Below, in pieces: positions 10,501-18,185 of a stretch of 64,000 bases of DNA. This DNA comes from JALYOC01 sp036675345 (GTDB taxonomy: Bacteria > Myxococcota > Myxococcia > Myxococcales > Myxococcaceae). Where the stretch lies: positions 124,001 to 188,000 of the forward strand of contig JAKFFE010000019.1 in NCBI GenBank assembly GCA_036675345.1. The letters run 5' to 3'. Position 1 is the stretch's first letter. Every line of letters begins with the position of its first letter. The position numbers were made by a program, and so were the translations under genes. Under the pieces are notes generated by a model that worked only from the letters and a program-made list of their open reading frames with translations, was not told the origin of the DNA and did not search any database.

Positions 10501-12589
10501 GGCCGTGAGCCTGCGAATAGATCGTGCCGCAGGCGGGGAAGGCGCGGTCCGCCTGGGTGTAGAGCGGATCCCGGAAGGTGGCCAGCTGACCCACGGTGAC
10601 GTTGTCCCCGGCGCTGGCCGAGGACCCGGTGCCGGTGGCGGTGGTGACCGCCGGGAAGGCGGCCGGGGTGCCGGAGGTGGGCACCGAGATCTCGGTGATC
10701 AGGTTCACCACCCCGCCGAACGGAGGGACTGACAGCGGGCCGGTGATCTGCGCGCCATCGGAGAAGTTCCCGTCTCCATCCGGATCGGTGAACCAGCGGA
10801 TGGTGTAGCCGGCCACCGGCGCCGCGGTCTGGCTGAGGGAGACGCTCTCCGCCACATCGCGGCTGTTGACCAGCCGGTGCGGCAGGTACACCAGCCCGCC
10901 CGGCGCGCCCACCAGCGCGGTGTTGGCGCTGGCCAGATAGGAGGGAAGCAGCTGCAGCGCCCGGGCGACGGTCAGCACGTCGAACGCCTCACCCCAGGTG
11001 GTGGGGTTGGTGCGGGAGGTGGCGCGCAAGGTCACCAGGTGGGTGGAGCCCACGGTGGCGCCGGCGGCGACGGTGGCCCGCAGCCAGTACGCGCGCTGGG
11101 CCCCGCCGGCCAGGGTGCCGGTGGTGGGACCGACCCCGTCCCAGGTGCCATCGCCGTTGGTGTCGGTGGCCAGCAGCGCCCCCGGCGCGCCCGCGGCGTC
11201 CGCGTAGAGGGAGATCTTCCAGCCGCTGGCGCTGCCCACCCGCAGGTCGTAGTCGTCCGCCGCGGTGAGGTTGTTCTGCACCAGGTGCGGACCGACCAGC
11301 ACGGTCAGCCCCGGGGTGCCGCTGGCGGTGAGGTTGGGGAACACGGTCACCCCGCCGATGGAGGTGGAGTCCACCACCGTGCCCAGCACGTCCGGGCGGC
11401 GGGTGGAGGTGGCGGTGGTGCGCAGCCGGTCGGAGGAGTTGGTGCGCCCGGCGGGCACCCGCAGCTGGACGATCACCTTCCGGGTGGCGCCGGCCACCAG
11501 GGTGCCGGTGTCGGGGAGCCCATCGGAGTTGGTGTCATTGGCCGCCGAGGGCGCGGTGTCCCCCGGATCGGAGAACGTGCCGTTGCCGTTGGCGTCCACC
11601 GCCATCAGCGCCCCCCGCACGCAGGAGGCGTCGGCGGCGTAGAGGGCCATTCCCGCCCCGGAGCTGGAGATCCCGCTGAAGTTGTAGGCATCGGAGAACT
11701 GCCCGGTGTTCTCCACCGTGTGGCAGTAGTCGATGGTCCCCGGAGAGGCGGTGGCCCCGTTGCGATCGGGGGTGAAGGACATCGCGAACACGCCGAAGGA
11801 GCCCAGCTTGCCGTCCGGGCCGCCGGAGTTGTCCACCGCGGGGTTGAAGCTGGCGTTGGGGCTGGCGGCCACGTGCCAGAAGATCGGCGTGCCGGCCGGG
11901 ACACCCAGCGCGCTCCAGGGGAAGGCCACCTCGAAGCGATCCGCGCCCAGCAGCGCGCCGCCATTCTGCTGGCCGGAGTCGTAGAGGATCGTGGCCCCCA
12001 ACGTGCCCGGCATGCTGTAGCCGTCCACGTAGCCCACCGCGCCGGGAGAGGGACAGCTGGCGGCGCTGGTGCAGGCCATCGGATCGCCCCCGGGCAGAGC
12101 GGGGACGTAGGCGAACACCCGCAGGTAGGCCAGGGCGTTCCCACCGCCGGACCAGCGGACCTGCGCCACCCGGTCGGTGGTCTCCGCCAGCCCGTCGGCG
12201 TCCAGATCCATGATGAAGAAGTAGTTCATCACCGAGCTGGAGGACGCGTCCCGGCGCAGGTACGTGTAGATGTAGGTCGGGTCGTAGGTCCACGCGAAGG
12301 TGAGGATGTCGCGCCCGGTGCCGCTGAGGTTGGTGCAGTCCCGATCCGGATTGGTGGGGTAGCAGCCGCCGCTGTTGGTGATGCTGGCGTTGCCGTCCAC
12401 CGTGACCTGCAGCGGGTTGAGCAGGATCTGGTTCCAGTCGGAGAACTGACCGTCCACGCTGATGGTGCGCAGGGTGGGGAGGGTGGAGGCCGCGGCCGGA
12501 CCGGCCAGCCACAGCACCGCCAGGGCCGGAAGAAGAAGGCGCCGGCGCCGGGCTCCGAGAGGAGAGAGGCACTGCTGGATCTGGCTCAC
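4541..12589 (-). CDS. giant secreted repeat protein with MYXO-CTERM-type anchor
   Basis: 2,682 residues from GTG 12589 (AGG six bases upstream). Order: signal peptide (RRRRLLLPALAVLWLAGPAAA); a DOMON/CBM9-like domain starting VDGQFSDWN with many Asp/Asn turn motifs (DLDADGLAE, DANGNGTFSD); several Ig-like spacer domains; an Ig-like domain (PEAPLLTSPAHNSG) at about 890-990; twenty tandem repeats of about 84 residues; and a C-terminal GGGCGCGTSQG-hydrophobic-LLRRRRR tail. The tail matches the Cys/hydrophobic/Arg plan of MYXO-CTERM sorting signals. Each repeat has the core FECSLDGAxFxxCxSP and GLxEGxHxFxVRAxDxAGNxDPxPA. It is inferred to be a long, stalk-like surface adhesin or matrix protein. 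No catalytic site is visible. Confidence 0.9.
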   Translation of the reverse strand: MSQIQQCLSPLGARRRRLLLPALAVLWLAGPAAASTLPTLRTISVDGQFSDWNQILLNPLQVTVDGNASITNSGGCYPTNPDRDCTNLSGTGRDILTFAWTYDPTYIYTYLRRDASSSSVMNYFFIMDLDADGLAETTDRVAQVRWSGGGNALAYLRVFAYVPALPGGDPMACTSAASCPSPGAVGYVDGYSMPGTLGATILYDSGQQNGGALLGADRFEVAFPWSALGVPAGTPIFWHVAASPNASFNPAVDNSGGPDGKLGSFGVFAMSFTPDRNGATASPGTIDYCHTVENTGQFSDAYNFSGISSSGAGMALYAADASCVRGALMAVDANGNGTFSDPGDTAPSAANDTNSDGLPDTGTLVAGATRKVIVQLRVPAGRTNSSDRLRTTATSTRRPDVLGTVVDSTSIGGVTVFPNLTASGTPGLTVLVGPHLVQNNLTAADDYDLRVGSASGWKISLYADAAGAPGALLATDTNGDGTWDGVGPTTGTLAGGAQRAYWLRATVAAGATVGSTHLVTLRATSRTNPTTWGEAFDVLTVARALQLLPSYLASANTALVGAPGGLVYLPHRLVNSRDVAESVSLSQTAAPVAGYTIRWFTDPDGDGNFSDGAQITGPLSVPPFGGVVNLITEISVPTSGTPAAFPAVTTATGTGSSASAGDNVTVGQLATFRDPLYTQADRAFPACGTIYSQAHGLSANQTSTYQLQYVNPLGVVTAAQNLPTDTSGSGRVSLALGATDAPGDWTLRLRQGATLLRELTPVVVERSGTVQALAPSTAQDGQLLAVAAQLNNTASQSSYPDTRVDFELRDPLGNLFRSATFTPLQVGYQDSEVASTSWANVTFPSFGTYTLTVTWSTSCGSVIATGSTPIVAAPEAPLLTSPAHNSGLTTPTPVLQGTARSGAQVSVYVDGVLVGTGTGPNFSVLPATLSQGAHSWYATQTVSGTTSPASVPFAFTVDSVAPETSISSGPAAGSTTLLTTASFGFGSDDPAASYACSLDGAAFSPCTSPVAYSGLVEGGHSFAVRATDSFGNTDPSPANRSWSVDLTPPQTLVTGPASPSGSASASFGFSSPDGTSFECSLDGEPYAPCTSPVLRTGLTEGSHRFEVRALDAAGNVDPTPARHDWTVDLTPPQTVVSGPASPTASAAATLTFSSPDGVDFECSLDGAPFASCGSPTDLVGLGEGAHLFAVRAKDLAGNVDPSPAEHGWTVDLTPPETVVSGPPSPTNATSAVLTFSSPDGVSFECSLDGAAFSACTSPVSPSGLGEGPHLFAVRALDLAGNVDPSPAQHGWTVDTVPPETSVAGPASPSNSSSATLTFDSPQGGVSFECSLDGALYGACASPLNLGALAAGNHTFEVRAVDAAGNVDPTPAQHGWVVDLTPPDTTLSGPPPLTQLTTADLGFVADEPASFVCSLDGAPAAACSSPVNLTGLADGPHTFTVRATDLAGNLEVAAASHSWTVDTTPPQTTFTGVPPAVDSSTSPSFSFTSSAPGSTFQCSLDGAAFTACTSPRGYSGLSDGPHTFAVRATDPAGNTDPTPAQYSWTVDSSIPDTALVSVPPLYSASPLASFQFTSTAPGATFRCSLDGAVFSMCTSPLDLAGLIDGEHSFAVYSVSGAGTPDPDPALYQWTVDTVAPDTSVAGPASPSSSSGASLVFSSNEAQVGFQCRLDGAAWAACVSPLGLTGLSEGPHLFEVFATDAAGQVDPSPASHAWTVDTQAPDTVVAGPASPTAATSAAFTFSSPDDAAARFECSLDGAVYADCASPLTVNGLGEGSHTFHVRGYDVAGNRDPSAALHAWTVDLTPPQTVVVGPASPSGSTSASFTFSSPDDAAAGFECRLDGEGFAACVSPVNRTGLAEGPHTFAVRAVDTVGNADSTPAEHLWTVDLTPPQTTVSGPASPSAVDSATFTFAGEEPTDSFECSLDGAAFTGCTSPVSVQGLEEGPHAFAVRAIDQSGNTDPTEAEHGWVIDLTPPQTFVSGPASPTLQTSADFTFSSDDAAASFRCALDGEPYAVCTASHSRSGLGEGTHTLRVAAVDAAGNTDPTPAEHGWVVDLTPPDTTLDGPAALTNDPNAQLTFSADEPASFECSLNGAAPSPCASPLSFSALADGDYQLEVRATDTAGNVETVAAVHVWRVDTTPPDTQLTSQPAAIDAASSARFEFASADPDTAGYQCSVDGATFGDCASPLELTGLYDGPHTFAVRAVDAAGNVDASPAGYSWRVDTSVPDTGFVSAPPAFSSSTAASFGFSSTASPALFQCAVDGAAFANCEATLDLTGLGDGPHRVDVRSSNQAGTVDPSPATHAWTVDTLPPDTTLAGPPALTRSTGASFTFDASETGVTFECSLDGAGWSGCASPVAFTGLGEGAHTLAVRATDRAGNVEGIASLHPWTIDLTAPDTGVAGPPAQLASTSADLVFTATEGGVVFECSVDGSTFDPCEATLSLTGLSEGPHSVQVRATDAVGNTDATPAIHSWNADLTAPETSVLSGPAALVNTRAAELAFGTDDPAAIFECSVDGGSFGACGSSLALSDLGEGPHRVEVRARDAAGNTDGSPAVHLWTVDTVAPDTVLDLTPEAEDRYREATWEFSSTEPGSTLLCRLDAADWAPCTSPLTLSDLSEGDHVFEVMSVDPAGNPDSTPARFEWNIRVDLRFVGGGCGCGTSQGSAFSFLGAFVLLGLLRRRRR
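4655..9715 (-). repeat. twenty tandem 84-residue Ig-like repeats (about 253 bp each)
   Basis: Within the giant gene, each unit runs from the x-P-E/Q/D-T turn to a closing W-T-V-D, and every unit has a Cys pair about 11-12 residues apart around the SLDGA loop, suggesting one disulphide per domain. The 5061 bp divide into 20 units averaging 84.4 residues. Units 2-4 and 10-13 are the most alike (TPPQTxVSGPASP), hinting at recent internal duplication; units 8, 16 and 20 are the most diverged. Confidence 0.88.
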
Positions 12590-12680
12590 TGAAAACCTGC
12601 CCCTTGATCTCGGCCGGAAAGGCGCTCCGACTCTCGGTAAACTTTCCTTGAATCGTGCTCAGTTGGCCACAGGGCGCGGA

Positions 12681-14045
12681 TTATTGCAGTAACCCTGGAG
12701 AGGGTGCGAGCTGAAGGAGAAGGTGGGCGGTGGTGGTCGCCCGCCAGCGAAGCAAGCGGGCTTCAGCCGCGTCCGCCTCTCCCGCCAGGGCCCAATCGTA
12801 GGCGACCCCCGGAGGAAGCCCCACCGCCCGGCGCGCCCGTCCCGCCGCCCGCCGCAGCTCCAGGTCCCCCTCGGTGACCGGAACCTCCGCCAGCCTCGCC
12901 GCCTGCGCGAAAAGATACGCGTCCTGGGCCGCGGCCAGCGCCAGCAGCGACGCCGCCGGCGAGGGCGCGGGACCGGCCAGCAGCGAGGCGGCCAGCTCCA
13001 GCCCCAGGGGTCCGTCGGCGGCGCTGAACCGACCCGCGCTCAGCCAGGCCCGGGCCACCGCCGCCAGACGCTGGGGGGTGGCGGTGGGCGCCGCGGAGAG
13101 GTGCTGCACCCCGGTGGACCAGGCCTCCACCTCGTCCAGGAGCAGGTCCGCCTCCCCTGCCCCACCCTCGCCCTGCAACAGCACCCAGCTTCGCGCCAGC
13201 CGGCGGGCGGCCTCCAGCAGCTGTCCGGCGGCGGCGGGCGAAGGGACCGGCAGGGACTCGAATTGGGTCCGTCCCCGCTGCCAGCGCGCCACCACCTCCG
13301 CCGGATCCCCTGCTCCGGCGGCGAGGCGGGCCAATCGCAGCGCGTCGCGGCTGCGCTCCAGCTGACCCACCCCCTGGGCGCGTTGGGCAAGATCCAGCGC
13401 CGCGGTCACCTCCGCCCGGGCCCTGCGCGGCAGCCGTGCCTCCAACCCGGTGGCCTCCTCCCGCCAGCGCGAGCCCAGCGCGGCGAAGGCCACCTCCAAC
13501 CCCTGGGGCAGCCGCATCGCGTCCGGGGTCAACGCCGCGGGCACCTTGAGCCCGGCGCCGGTGCGTTGGCCGTGGAGCTCGCGCAGGGTGCCCTCCTCCG
13601 CCAGGGTTCCATCCGGCAGCAGCACGCCCCGAAGCTCGGTCCCCCCGTCGTTCAGCGGGTGGCCCGCCAGCACCGCCATCGCCGCCACTGCGGCGGCCGC
13701 GCTGGCCTGCTCGGCGTCCCCCTGCGCGCTGGGTGAGAAGCTCAGCCGCACCTCGTCCAGCGGATGGGCCAGCAGCAGCGCGGAGGTGATTCCCGCCAGC
13801 GCCGCCACCGGCCGCCACTGCTCCGCCACCACCCCCGGCCGCTCCCGCACCTCCAGGAAGGCGCGGGCCTCCGCGGTGACCTCCAGCGATCCACCGTCGG
13901 GATAGCGGACGGTGAGCGGGACCGCCGGGAGCGGGGCTCCGGCGTCGGTGCCAGCGTCGGGCGCGGGGGTGGTCGGTCGGCAACCACGGCACCCCACCAG
14001 CAGGAGCATCCAGACGACGAGAGTGTGTACGGCGAGGCGACCCAT
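12681..14045 (-). CDS. lipoprotein with degenerate Lon-protease-like domain
   Basis: 454 residues. The start MGRLAVHTLVVWMLLLVGC gives a lipobox with Cys at 19, followed by a Pro/Asp/Ala linker. Residues of about 80-190 (ASAAAAVAAMAVLAGHPLNDGGTELRGVLLPDGTLAEEGTLREL) follow the order of the S16 Lon proteolytic domain, where GPSAG is followed by a helix, TGE-x-TLRG-x-VLPIGG-x-KEK. The Ser position is kept but the catalytic Lys position reads Leu/Arg, so the protein is probably not an active Lon-type protease. The C-terminal half is Ala/Leu/Arg-rich helical, TPR-like in look. Divergent from the barrel gene at 14064, with the starts 18 bp apart. Alternatively an unrelated fold with chance similarity. 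Confidence 0.7.
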   Translation of the reverse strand: MGRLAVHTLVVWMLLLVGCRGCRPTTPAPDAGTDAGAPLPAVPLTVRYPDGGSLEVTAEARAFLEVRERPGVVAEQWRPVAALAGITSALLLAHPLDEVRLSFSPSAQGDAEQASAAAAVAAMAVLAGHPLNDGGTELRGVLLPDGTLAEEGTLRELHGQRTGAGLKVPAALTPDAMRLPQGLEVAFAALGSRWREEATGLEARLPRRARAEVTAALDLAQRAQGVGQLERSRDALRLARLAAGAGDPAEVVARWQRGRTQFESLPVPSPAAAGQLLEAARRLARSWVLLQGEGGAGEADLLLDEVEAWSTGVQHLSAAPTATPQRLAAVARAWLSAGRFSAADGPLGLELAASLLAGPAPSPAASLLALAAAQDAYLFAQAARLAEVPVTEGDLELRRAAGRARRAVGLPPGVAYDWALAGEADAAEARLLRWRATTTAHLLLQLAPSPGLLQ

Positions 14046-14063
14046 GCCAGGATGCCAGCACAA

Positions 14064-15065
14064 ATGCGTCCGCTCCGGTCGTTTCTTGCAGTTCCAGTGC
14101 TGTTGTCCCTGGCCGTTTCCAGCGCATCCGCGCAGACCCAGGTCCAGGGCTTCGAGCTGGAACGGCTGGAGCTGGATCCCTCCGGGATGGGATCCCTGGC
14201 GCTGGGAAGCGCCCGGCTGATGAACCCCGGGACCCTGCGGTTGGGGGCGGGGATCACCTACGCCAACTCTCCGCTGGTGGCGGTGGTCAACGGGGAGAGC
14301 GTGGGCGCGCTGGTCCGCGACCGGCTCACCCTGCAGCTGACCGCGGCGCTGGCGGTGCACCACCGGGTGGAGATCGGCGCGGTGCTGCCGCTGGTGATGT
14401 TGCAGCTGGGAGACGATCTCTCCGCCTACAACATCGGCGCGCCGGCGATCGCCGGGTTGGGTTCTCCCTGGATTCAGGTGCGGACCAACATCCTGGAGGA
14501 GGGGGAAGTGGTCCCCTTCGATCTGGGCGCGCAGGTCAGCGTGGGGATCCCGGTGGGCAGCGGGGAGGCGTTGGCCTCCAGCCCCGGCTTCGTGATCGTC
14601 CCCAAGGTGCTGGCCACTAAGGGACTGGAGCGTCTGCTGGTCACCGGAGAGGTGGGGCTGCAGCTGCGCCCGCTGGTGCCGCTGGGGGTGGAGGAGATCG
14701 GCCCCCGCATGACCCTGGGCGCGGCGGTGCTGGCCGCCGAGGCGCTGCACCCTGCCCTGCGCGGCCTGCGCCCCGAGGCCTCGGTGCGGGTGGTGGTGCC
14801 GTTCACCGGGCAGATCCCCTCCACCGAGCTGCTGGTGGGCGGTCGGATCCCGGTGGGCAAGGGCTTCAACGCCTTTGCCCTGCTGGGCGCCGGGCTGGGC
14901 AAGGCCCCCGGCACCCCCCGCTTCCTGATCTCCCTGGGCGCCACCTACGACAACGCGGGAGGCTCGCCGCAGCCGGCGCGTCGACTGGCGCAGAACCAGC
15001 CCGCGCCCACGCCGCCGCCGGCCGCCGCGTCGAAGCCCGAGGCCAGCCCGCCGCAAACGCCGTAG
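14064..15065 (+). CDS. predicted outer-membrane beta-barrel protein
   Basis: 333 residues from ATG 14064, with AGG 12 bases upstream; an in-frame ATG at 14052 has no room for a ribosome site. Signal peptide MRPLRSFLAVPVLLSLAVSSASA-Q. The rest alternates short hydrophobic strands with turns (RLGAGITYANSPLVAVV, VEIGAVLPLVMLQLGDD, FDLGAQVSVGIPVG, STELLVGGRIPVG), like the N-terminal barrel of OmpA-like myxobacterial proteins. The peptidoglycan-binding OmpA domain is absent; instead there is a Pro/Ala tail (PAPTPPPAAASKPEASPPQTP). It may act with the divergent Lon-like lipoprotein. Confidence 0.75.
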   Translation: MRPLRSFLAVPVLLSLAVSSASAQTQVQGFELERLELDPSGMGSLALGSARLMNPGTLRLGAGITYANSPLVAVVNGESVGALVRDRLTLQLTAALAVHHRVEIGAVLPLVMLQLGDDLSAYNIGAPAIAGLGSPWIQVRTNILEEGEVVPFDLGAQVSVGIPVGSGEALASSPGFVIVPKVLATKGLERLLVTGEVGLQLRPLVPLGVEEIGPRMTLGAAVLAAEALHPALRGLRPEASVRVVVPFTGQIPSTELLVGGRIPVGKGFNAFALLGAGLGKAPGTPRFLISLGATYDNAGGSPQPARRLAQNQPAPTPPPAAASKPEASPPQTP

Positions 15066-15075
15066 TCTGCCGTCC

Positions 15076-16662
15076 GTGGCCCTGGACGCACCGCTCCTGC
15101 TGGCAATCGACCTCGGGACCTCCGGGCCCAAGGTCGCGCTGTTCGAGGCCGGCGGCCCCTCACTGGGTTCGGAGTTCGAACCCACCGCGCTGCTGCTGTC
15201 CGAGGGCGGCGGCGCCGAGCAGTCCCCCGACGACTGGTGGCGGGCGATCCTCACCGCCGCCCGCCGGCTGCTGCTGCGCTTCCCCCAGGCCGCGGCCCGG
15301 GTGGTGGGGGTGGGCTGCACCGCCCAGTGGTCGGGGACAGTGGCGGTGGACGCGCAGGGCCAGGCAATCGGCAACGCGATCATCTGGATGGACTCCCGGG
15401 GCGCGCCGCTGGTCCGGAAGACGATGGCCGGCTTTCCCACCGTGCAGGGCTACGGGGCCGCCAAGCTGTGGCGGTCTCTGCGGTTGACCGGCGGGGTGCC
15501 CGGGCTCAGCGGCAAGGACTCGCTGGCCCACATCCTCTTCCTGCGCCAGCACCGGCCGGACCTCTACCGCCGCGCGGTCCGGTTCCTGGAACCGAAGGAC
15601 TACCTCAACTTCCGCCTCACCGGCCGGCAGGCGGCGTCCTTCGACTCCATCGCCCTGCACTGGGTGACCGACAACCGGGACCCGGACGCGGTCCGCTACC
15701 ACGACGGGCTGCTGAAGACCTTCGGGCTGCGCCGGGACCAGCTGCCGGAGCTGGGGCCGGCGATCCAGGTGCTGGGGCCACTGACCGCGCAGGCCGCGCG
15801 GGAGCTGGGCGTCCCCCAGAGCGCGCAGGTGGTGCTGGGCTCCTCGGACGTGCAGTCCGCGGCGGTGGGCTCGGGCGCCACCTTGGACTACCAGGCGCAC
15901 CTGTACATCGGCACCTCCTCCTGGCTGACCTGCCATCTGCCGTTCAAGAAGACCGACGCGGTCAACAACATGGCCACCCTGGTCTCCTCCATCCCCGGGC
16001 GGTACCTGATCGGCAACACCCAGGAGTCGGCCGGGGTCTGTCTGACCTATCTGCGGGACAAGCTGTTCTGGCCCTCGGATGCGCTGGGCCAGCAGCCGCC
16101 ACCGGACGACGCGTACCGGCGGTTCGATTCGATGGTGGAGGCCACCGCGCCGGACCAGGACGCGGTGCTGTTCACCCCCTGGCTGTACGGAGAGCGCACC
16201 CCGGTGGAGGACCCGTTGATCCGCGGCGGCTTCCACAACCTCTCGCTGAGCACCCGCCGCGAGCACCTGGTCCGGGCCGTCTACGAGGGGGTGGCGCTGA
16301 ACACCCGCTGGCTGCACCAGGCGGTGCGCCGCTTCGTGGGCCGGGAGTTCGAGGCGATCAACCTGATCGGCGGCGGAGCGCGCTCGGCGGCGTGGTGCCA
16401 GCTGCACGCGGACGTGCTGGGAGTCCCGATCCGCCAGGTGGAGGCCCCGGTGGAGGCCAACGCCCGGGGGGCAGCGATCCTGGCCGCGGTGGGCCTGGGG
16501 CTGACCACGTTTGAGCAGGTGCCGCGGCAGGTGCCGATCGCCCGGACCTTCACCCCCGATCCGGCGTGGCGCGCGCACTATGACCACCGCTTCCGCCAGT
16601 TCGTCCGCCTGTACCGGGCCAACCGTGGCATCCATGCGCAGCTGAACCGCCCAGGAGCGTGA
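15076..16662 (+). CDS. FGGY-family carbohydrate kinase (xylulokinase-like)
   Basis: 528 residues from GTG 15076, which opens straight into the ATP-binding strand LLLAIDLGTSGPKVALF. Other FGGY landmarks: GCTAQWSGTVAVD, NAIIWMDSRG (the catalytic Asp region), LGSSDVQSAAVGSGA, LIGGGARSAAWCQLHADVLGVPI and VEANARGAAILAAVGLG. Length is normal for the family. FGGY kinases phosphorylate sugars, polyols or similar small alcohols with ATP; the substrate cannot be told. The stop overlaps the GTG start of the S1P-lyase gene by four bases, so the two enzymes are probably made together and may act in one pathway. Confidence 0.9.
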   Translation: MALDAPLLLAIDLGTSGPKVALFEAGGPSLGSEFEPTALLLSEGGGAEQSPDDWWRAILTAARRLLLRFPQAAARVVGVGCTAQWSGTVAVDAQGQAIGNAIIWMDSRGAPLVRKTMAGFPTVQGYGAAKLWRSLRLTGGVPGLSGKDSLAHILFLRQHRPDLYRRAVRFLEPKDYLNFRLTGRQAASFDSIALHWVTDNRDPDAVRYHDGLLKTFGLRRDQLPELGPAIQVLGPLTAQAARELGVPQSAQVVLGSSDVQSAAVGSGATLDYQAHLYIGTSSWLTCHLPFKKTDAVNNMATLVSSIPGRYLIGNTQESAGVCLTYLRDKLFWPSDALGQQPPPDDAYRRFDSMVEATAPDQDAVLFTPWLYGERTPVEDPLIRGGFHNLSLSTRREHLVRAVYEGVALNTRWLHQAVRRFVGREFEAINLIGGGARSAAWCQLHADVLGVPIRQVEAPVEANARGAAILAAVGLGLTTFEQVPRQVPIARTFTPDPAWRAHYDHRFRQFVRLYRANRGIHAQLNRPGA

Positions 16663-18185
16663 CCGTGGATCTCGTCAAGGAGCTCAATTCGCGGCTGTCG
16701 GGGCTGGATCCCCGGCTGTTGTCGTTCGTGGAGCGCGCGCTGCAGCGGATCCCGGGGGTGAAGGGACGGATCGACCGCGAGACCGACGCGATGCTGGGAG
16801 AGCTGCAAGCCTCCCTCAAGCCCTACAAGCAGCAGCTGCAGACCTTCGCCCAGCTGCCGTGGGAGGGCCGACCCCGCGCCGAGGTGCTGACCGAGCTGGA
16901 GGCGCTGGCCCGCCAGGAGGAGCCGCGCTGGAAGGAGGGCTTCGTCTCCGGCGGGGTGTACCAGGGGAAGGAGGACCACATCCGGTTCCTCAACCAGGTG
17001 TACGCGCTGTCCTCCCAGGTCAACCCGCTGCACTCCGACCTGTGGCCGTCCGCCAACAAGTTCGAGACCGAGATCATCTCGATGACCGCCCGGATGCTGA
17101 ACGCCGGGGAGTCGGCGGGCACCGGAGAGGAGGCGGTGTGCGGGTCGGTCACCTCCGGCGGCACCGAGAGCATCTTGATGGCGATGAAGGCCTACCGGGA
17201 CTGGGCCCGGGCCGAGCGGGGGATCACCCGCCCGGAGATCCTGGCCCCGGTCTCCGCCCACGCCGCCTTCGACAAGGCGGCCGGCTACTTCCGGATGAAG
17301 CTGAGGAAGATCCCGCTGGGGTCGGACTACCGCGCGGACGTGGGCGCGGCGAAGGCGATGGTGAACCGGAACACGGTGGTGATCGTCGGCTCGGCGCCCG
17401 GATTCCCGCACGGGGTGATCGATCCCATCGAACAGCTCTCCGAGCTGGCCCGGGCGAAGGGGATCGGCTTCCACACCGACGCCTGCCTGGGCGGCTTTCT
17501 GCTCCCCTGGGCGCAGCGGCTGGGGTACCCGGTGCCGGCGTTCGACTTCGCGCTGCCGGGGGTGACCTCGATCTCCTGCGACACCCACAAGTACGGCTAC
17601 GCGGCCAAGGGCACCAGCGTGGTGCTGTACCGGACCGAGGGGCTGCGCCATCACCAGTTCTTCACCGTCTCCGACTGGCCGGGCGGGCTGTACTTCTCCC
17701 CCACCCTGGCCGGCAGCCGGCCGGGGGCGTTGATCGCCGCCTGCTGGGCCGCCCTGGTCACCACCGGCGAGCAGGGCTACCTGGACGCGGCGAAGCAGAT
17801 CCTGGAGAGCGCGCAGCGGATCAAGGACGGGATCCGCCAGATCCCCGAGCTGAAGCTGCTGGGAGATCCACTGTTCGTGATCGCCTTTGCCTCCGAACAC
17901 GTGGACATCTTCCGGGTGCTGGACGCGATGGCCCACCGCAAGTGGAACCTCAACGGGCTGCACAAGCCGGCGGCGGTCCATCTCTGCGTGACCCTCCCCC
18001 ACACCCAGCCAGGCGTGGTGGACCGCTTCCTGGAGGACCTCCGCGCCTCGGTGGCGGAGGTGAAGACCCAGCCGCCGTCCAAAGGAGGGATGGCCCCCGC
18101 CTACGGGATGGCCGCCAGCCTCCCGTTGCGCGGGGTGGTCTCGGAGCTGCTGCTCAAGTACATGGACCGGCTGTACCGGTTGTAG
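16659..18185 (+). CDS. sphingosine-1-phosphate lyase-like PLP enzyme
   Basis: 508 residues from GTG 16659, coupled to the kinase gene by a GTGA overlap. It follows animal S1P lyase block by block: VSGGVYQGKEDH, NPLHSDLWPS, GSVTSGGTESILMAMKAYRD, SAHAAFDKAAGYF, FPHGVIDP, HTDACLGGFLLPW, GVTSISCDTHKYGYAAKGTSVVLY, DWPGGLYFSPTLAGSRPG, KWNLNGLH. Lys311 in DTHKYGYA is the expected Schiff-base lysine, and Tyr in DWPGGLYFSP matches a catalytic tyrosine. The reaction would be retro-aldol cleavage of a long-chain base phosphate to phosphoethanolamine and a fatty aldehyde. The animal enzyme's N-terminal membrane helix is absent, as in soluble bacterial homologues. A related group II decarboxylase is the alternative. 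Confidence 0.92.
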   Translation: MTVDLVKELNSRLSGLDPRLLSFVERALQRIPGVKGRIDRETDAMLGELQASLKPYKQQLQTFAQLPWEGRPRAEVLTELEALARQEEPRWKEGFVSGGVYQGKEDHIRFLNQVYALSSQVNPLHSDLWPSANKFETEIISMTARMLNAGESAGTGEEAVCGSVTSGGTESILMAMKAYRDWARAERGITRPEILAPVSAHAAFDKAAGYFRMKLRKIPLGSDYRADVGAAKAMVNRNTVVIVGSAPGFPHGVIDPIEQLSELARAKGIGFHTDACLGGFLLPWAQRLGYPVPAFDFALPGVTSISCDTHKYGYAAKGTSVVLYRTEGLRHHQFFTVSDWPGGLYFSPTLAGSRPGALIAACWAALVTTGEQGYLDAAKQILESAQRIKDGIRQIPELKLLGDPLFVIAFASEHVDIFRVLDAMAHRKWNLNGLHKPAAVHLCVTLPHTQPGVVDRFLEDLRASVAEVKTQPPSKGGMAPAYGMAASLPLRGVVSELLLKYMDRLYRL

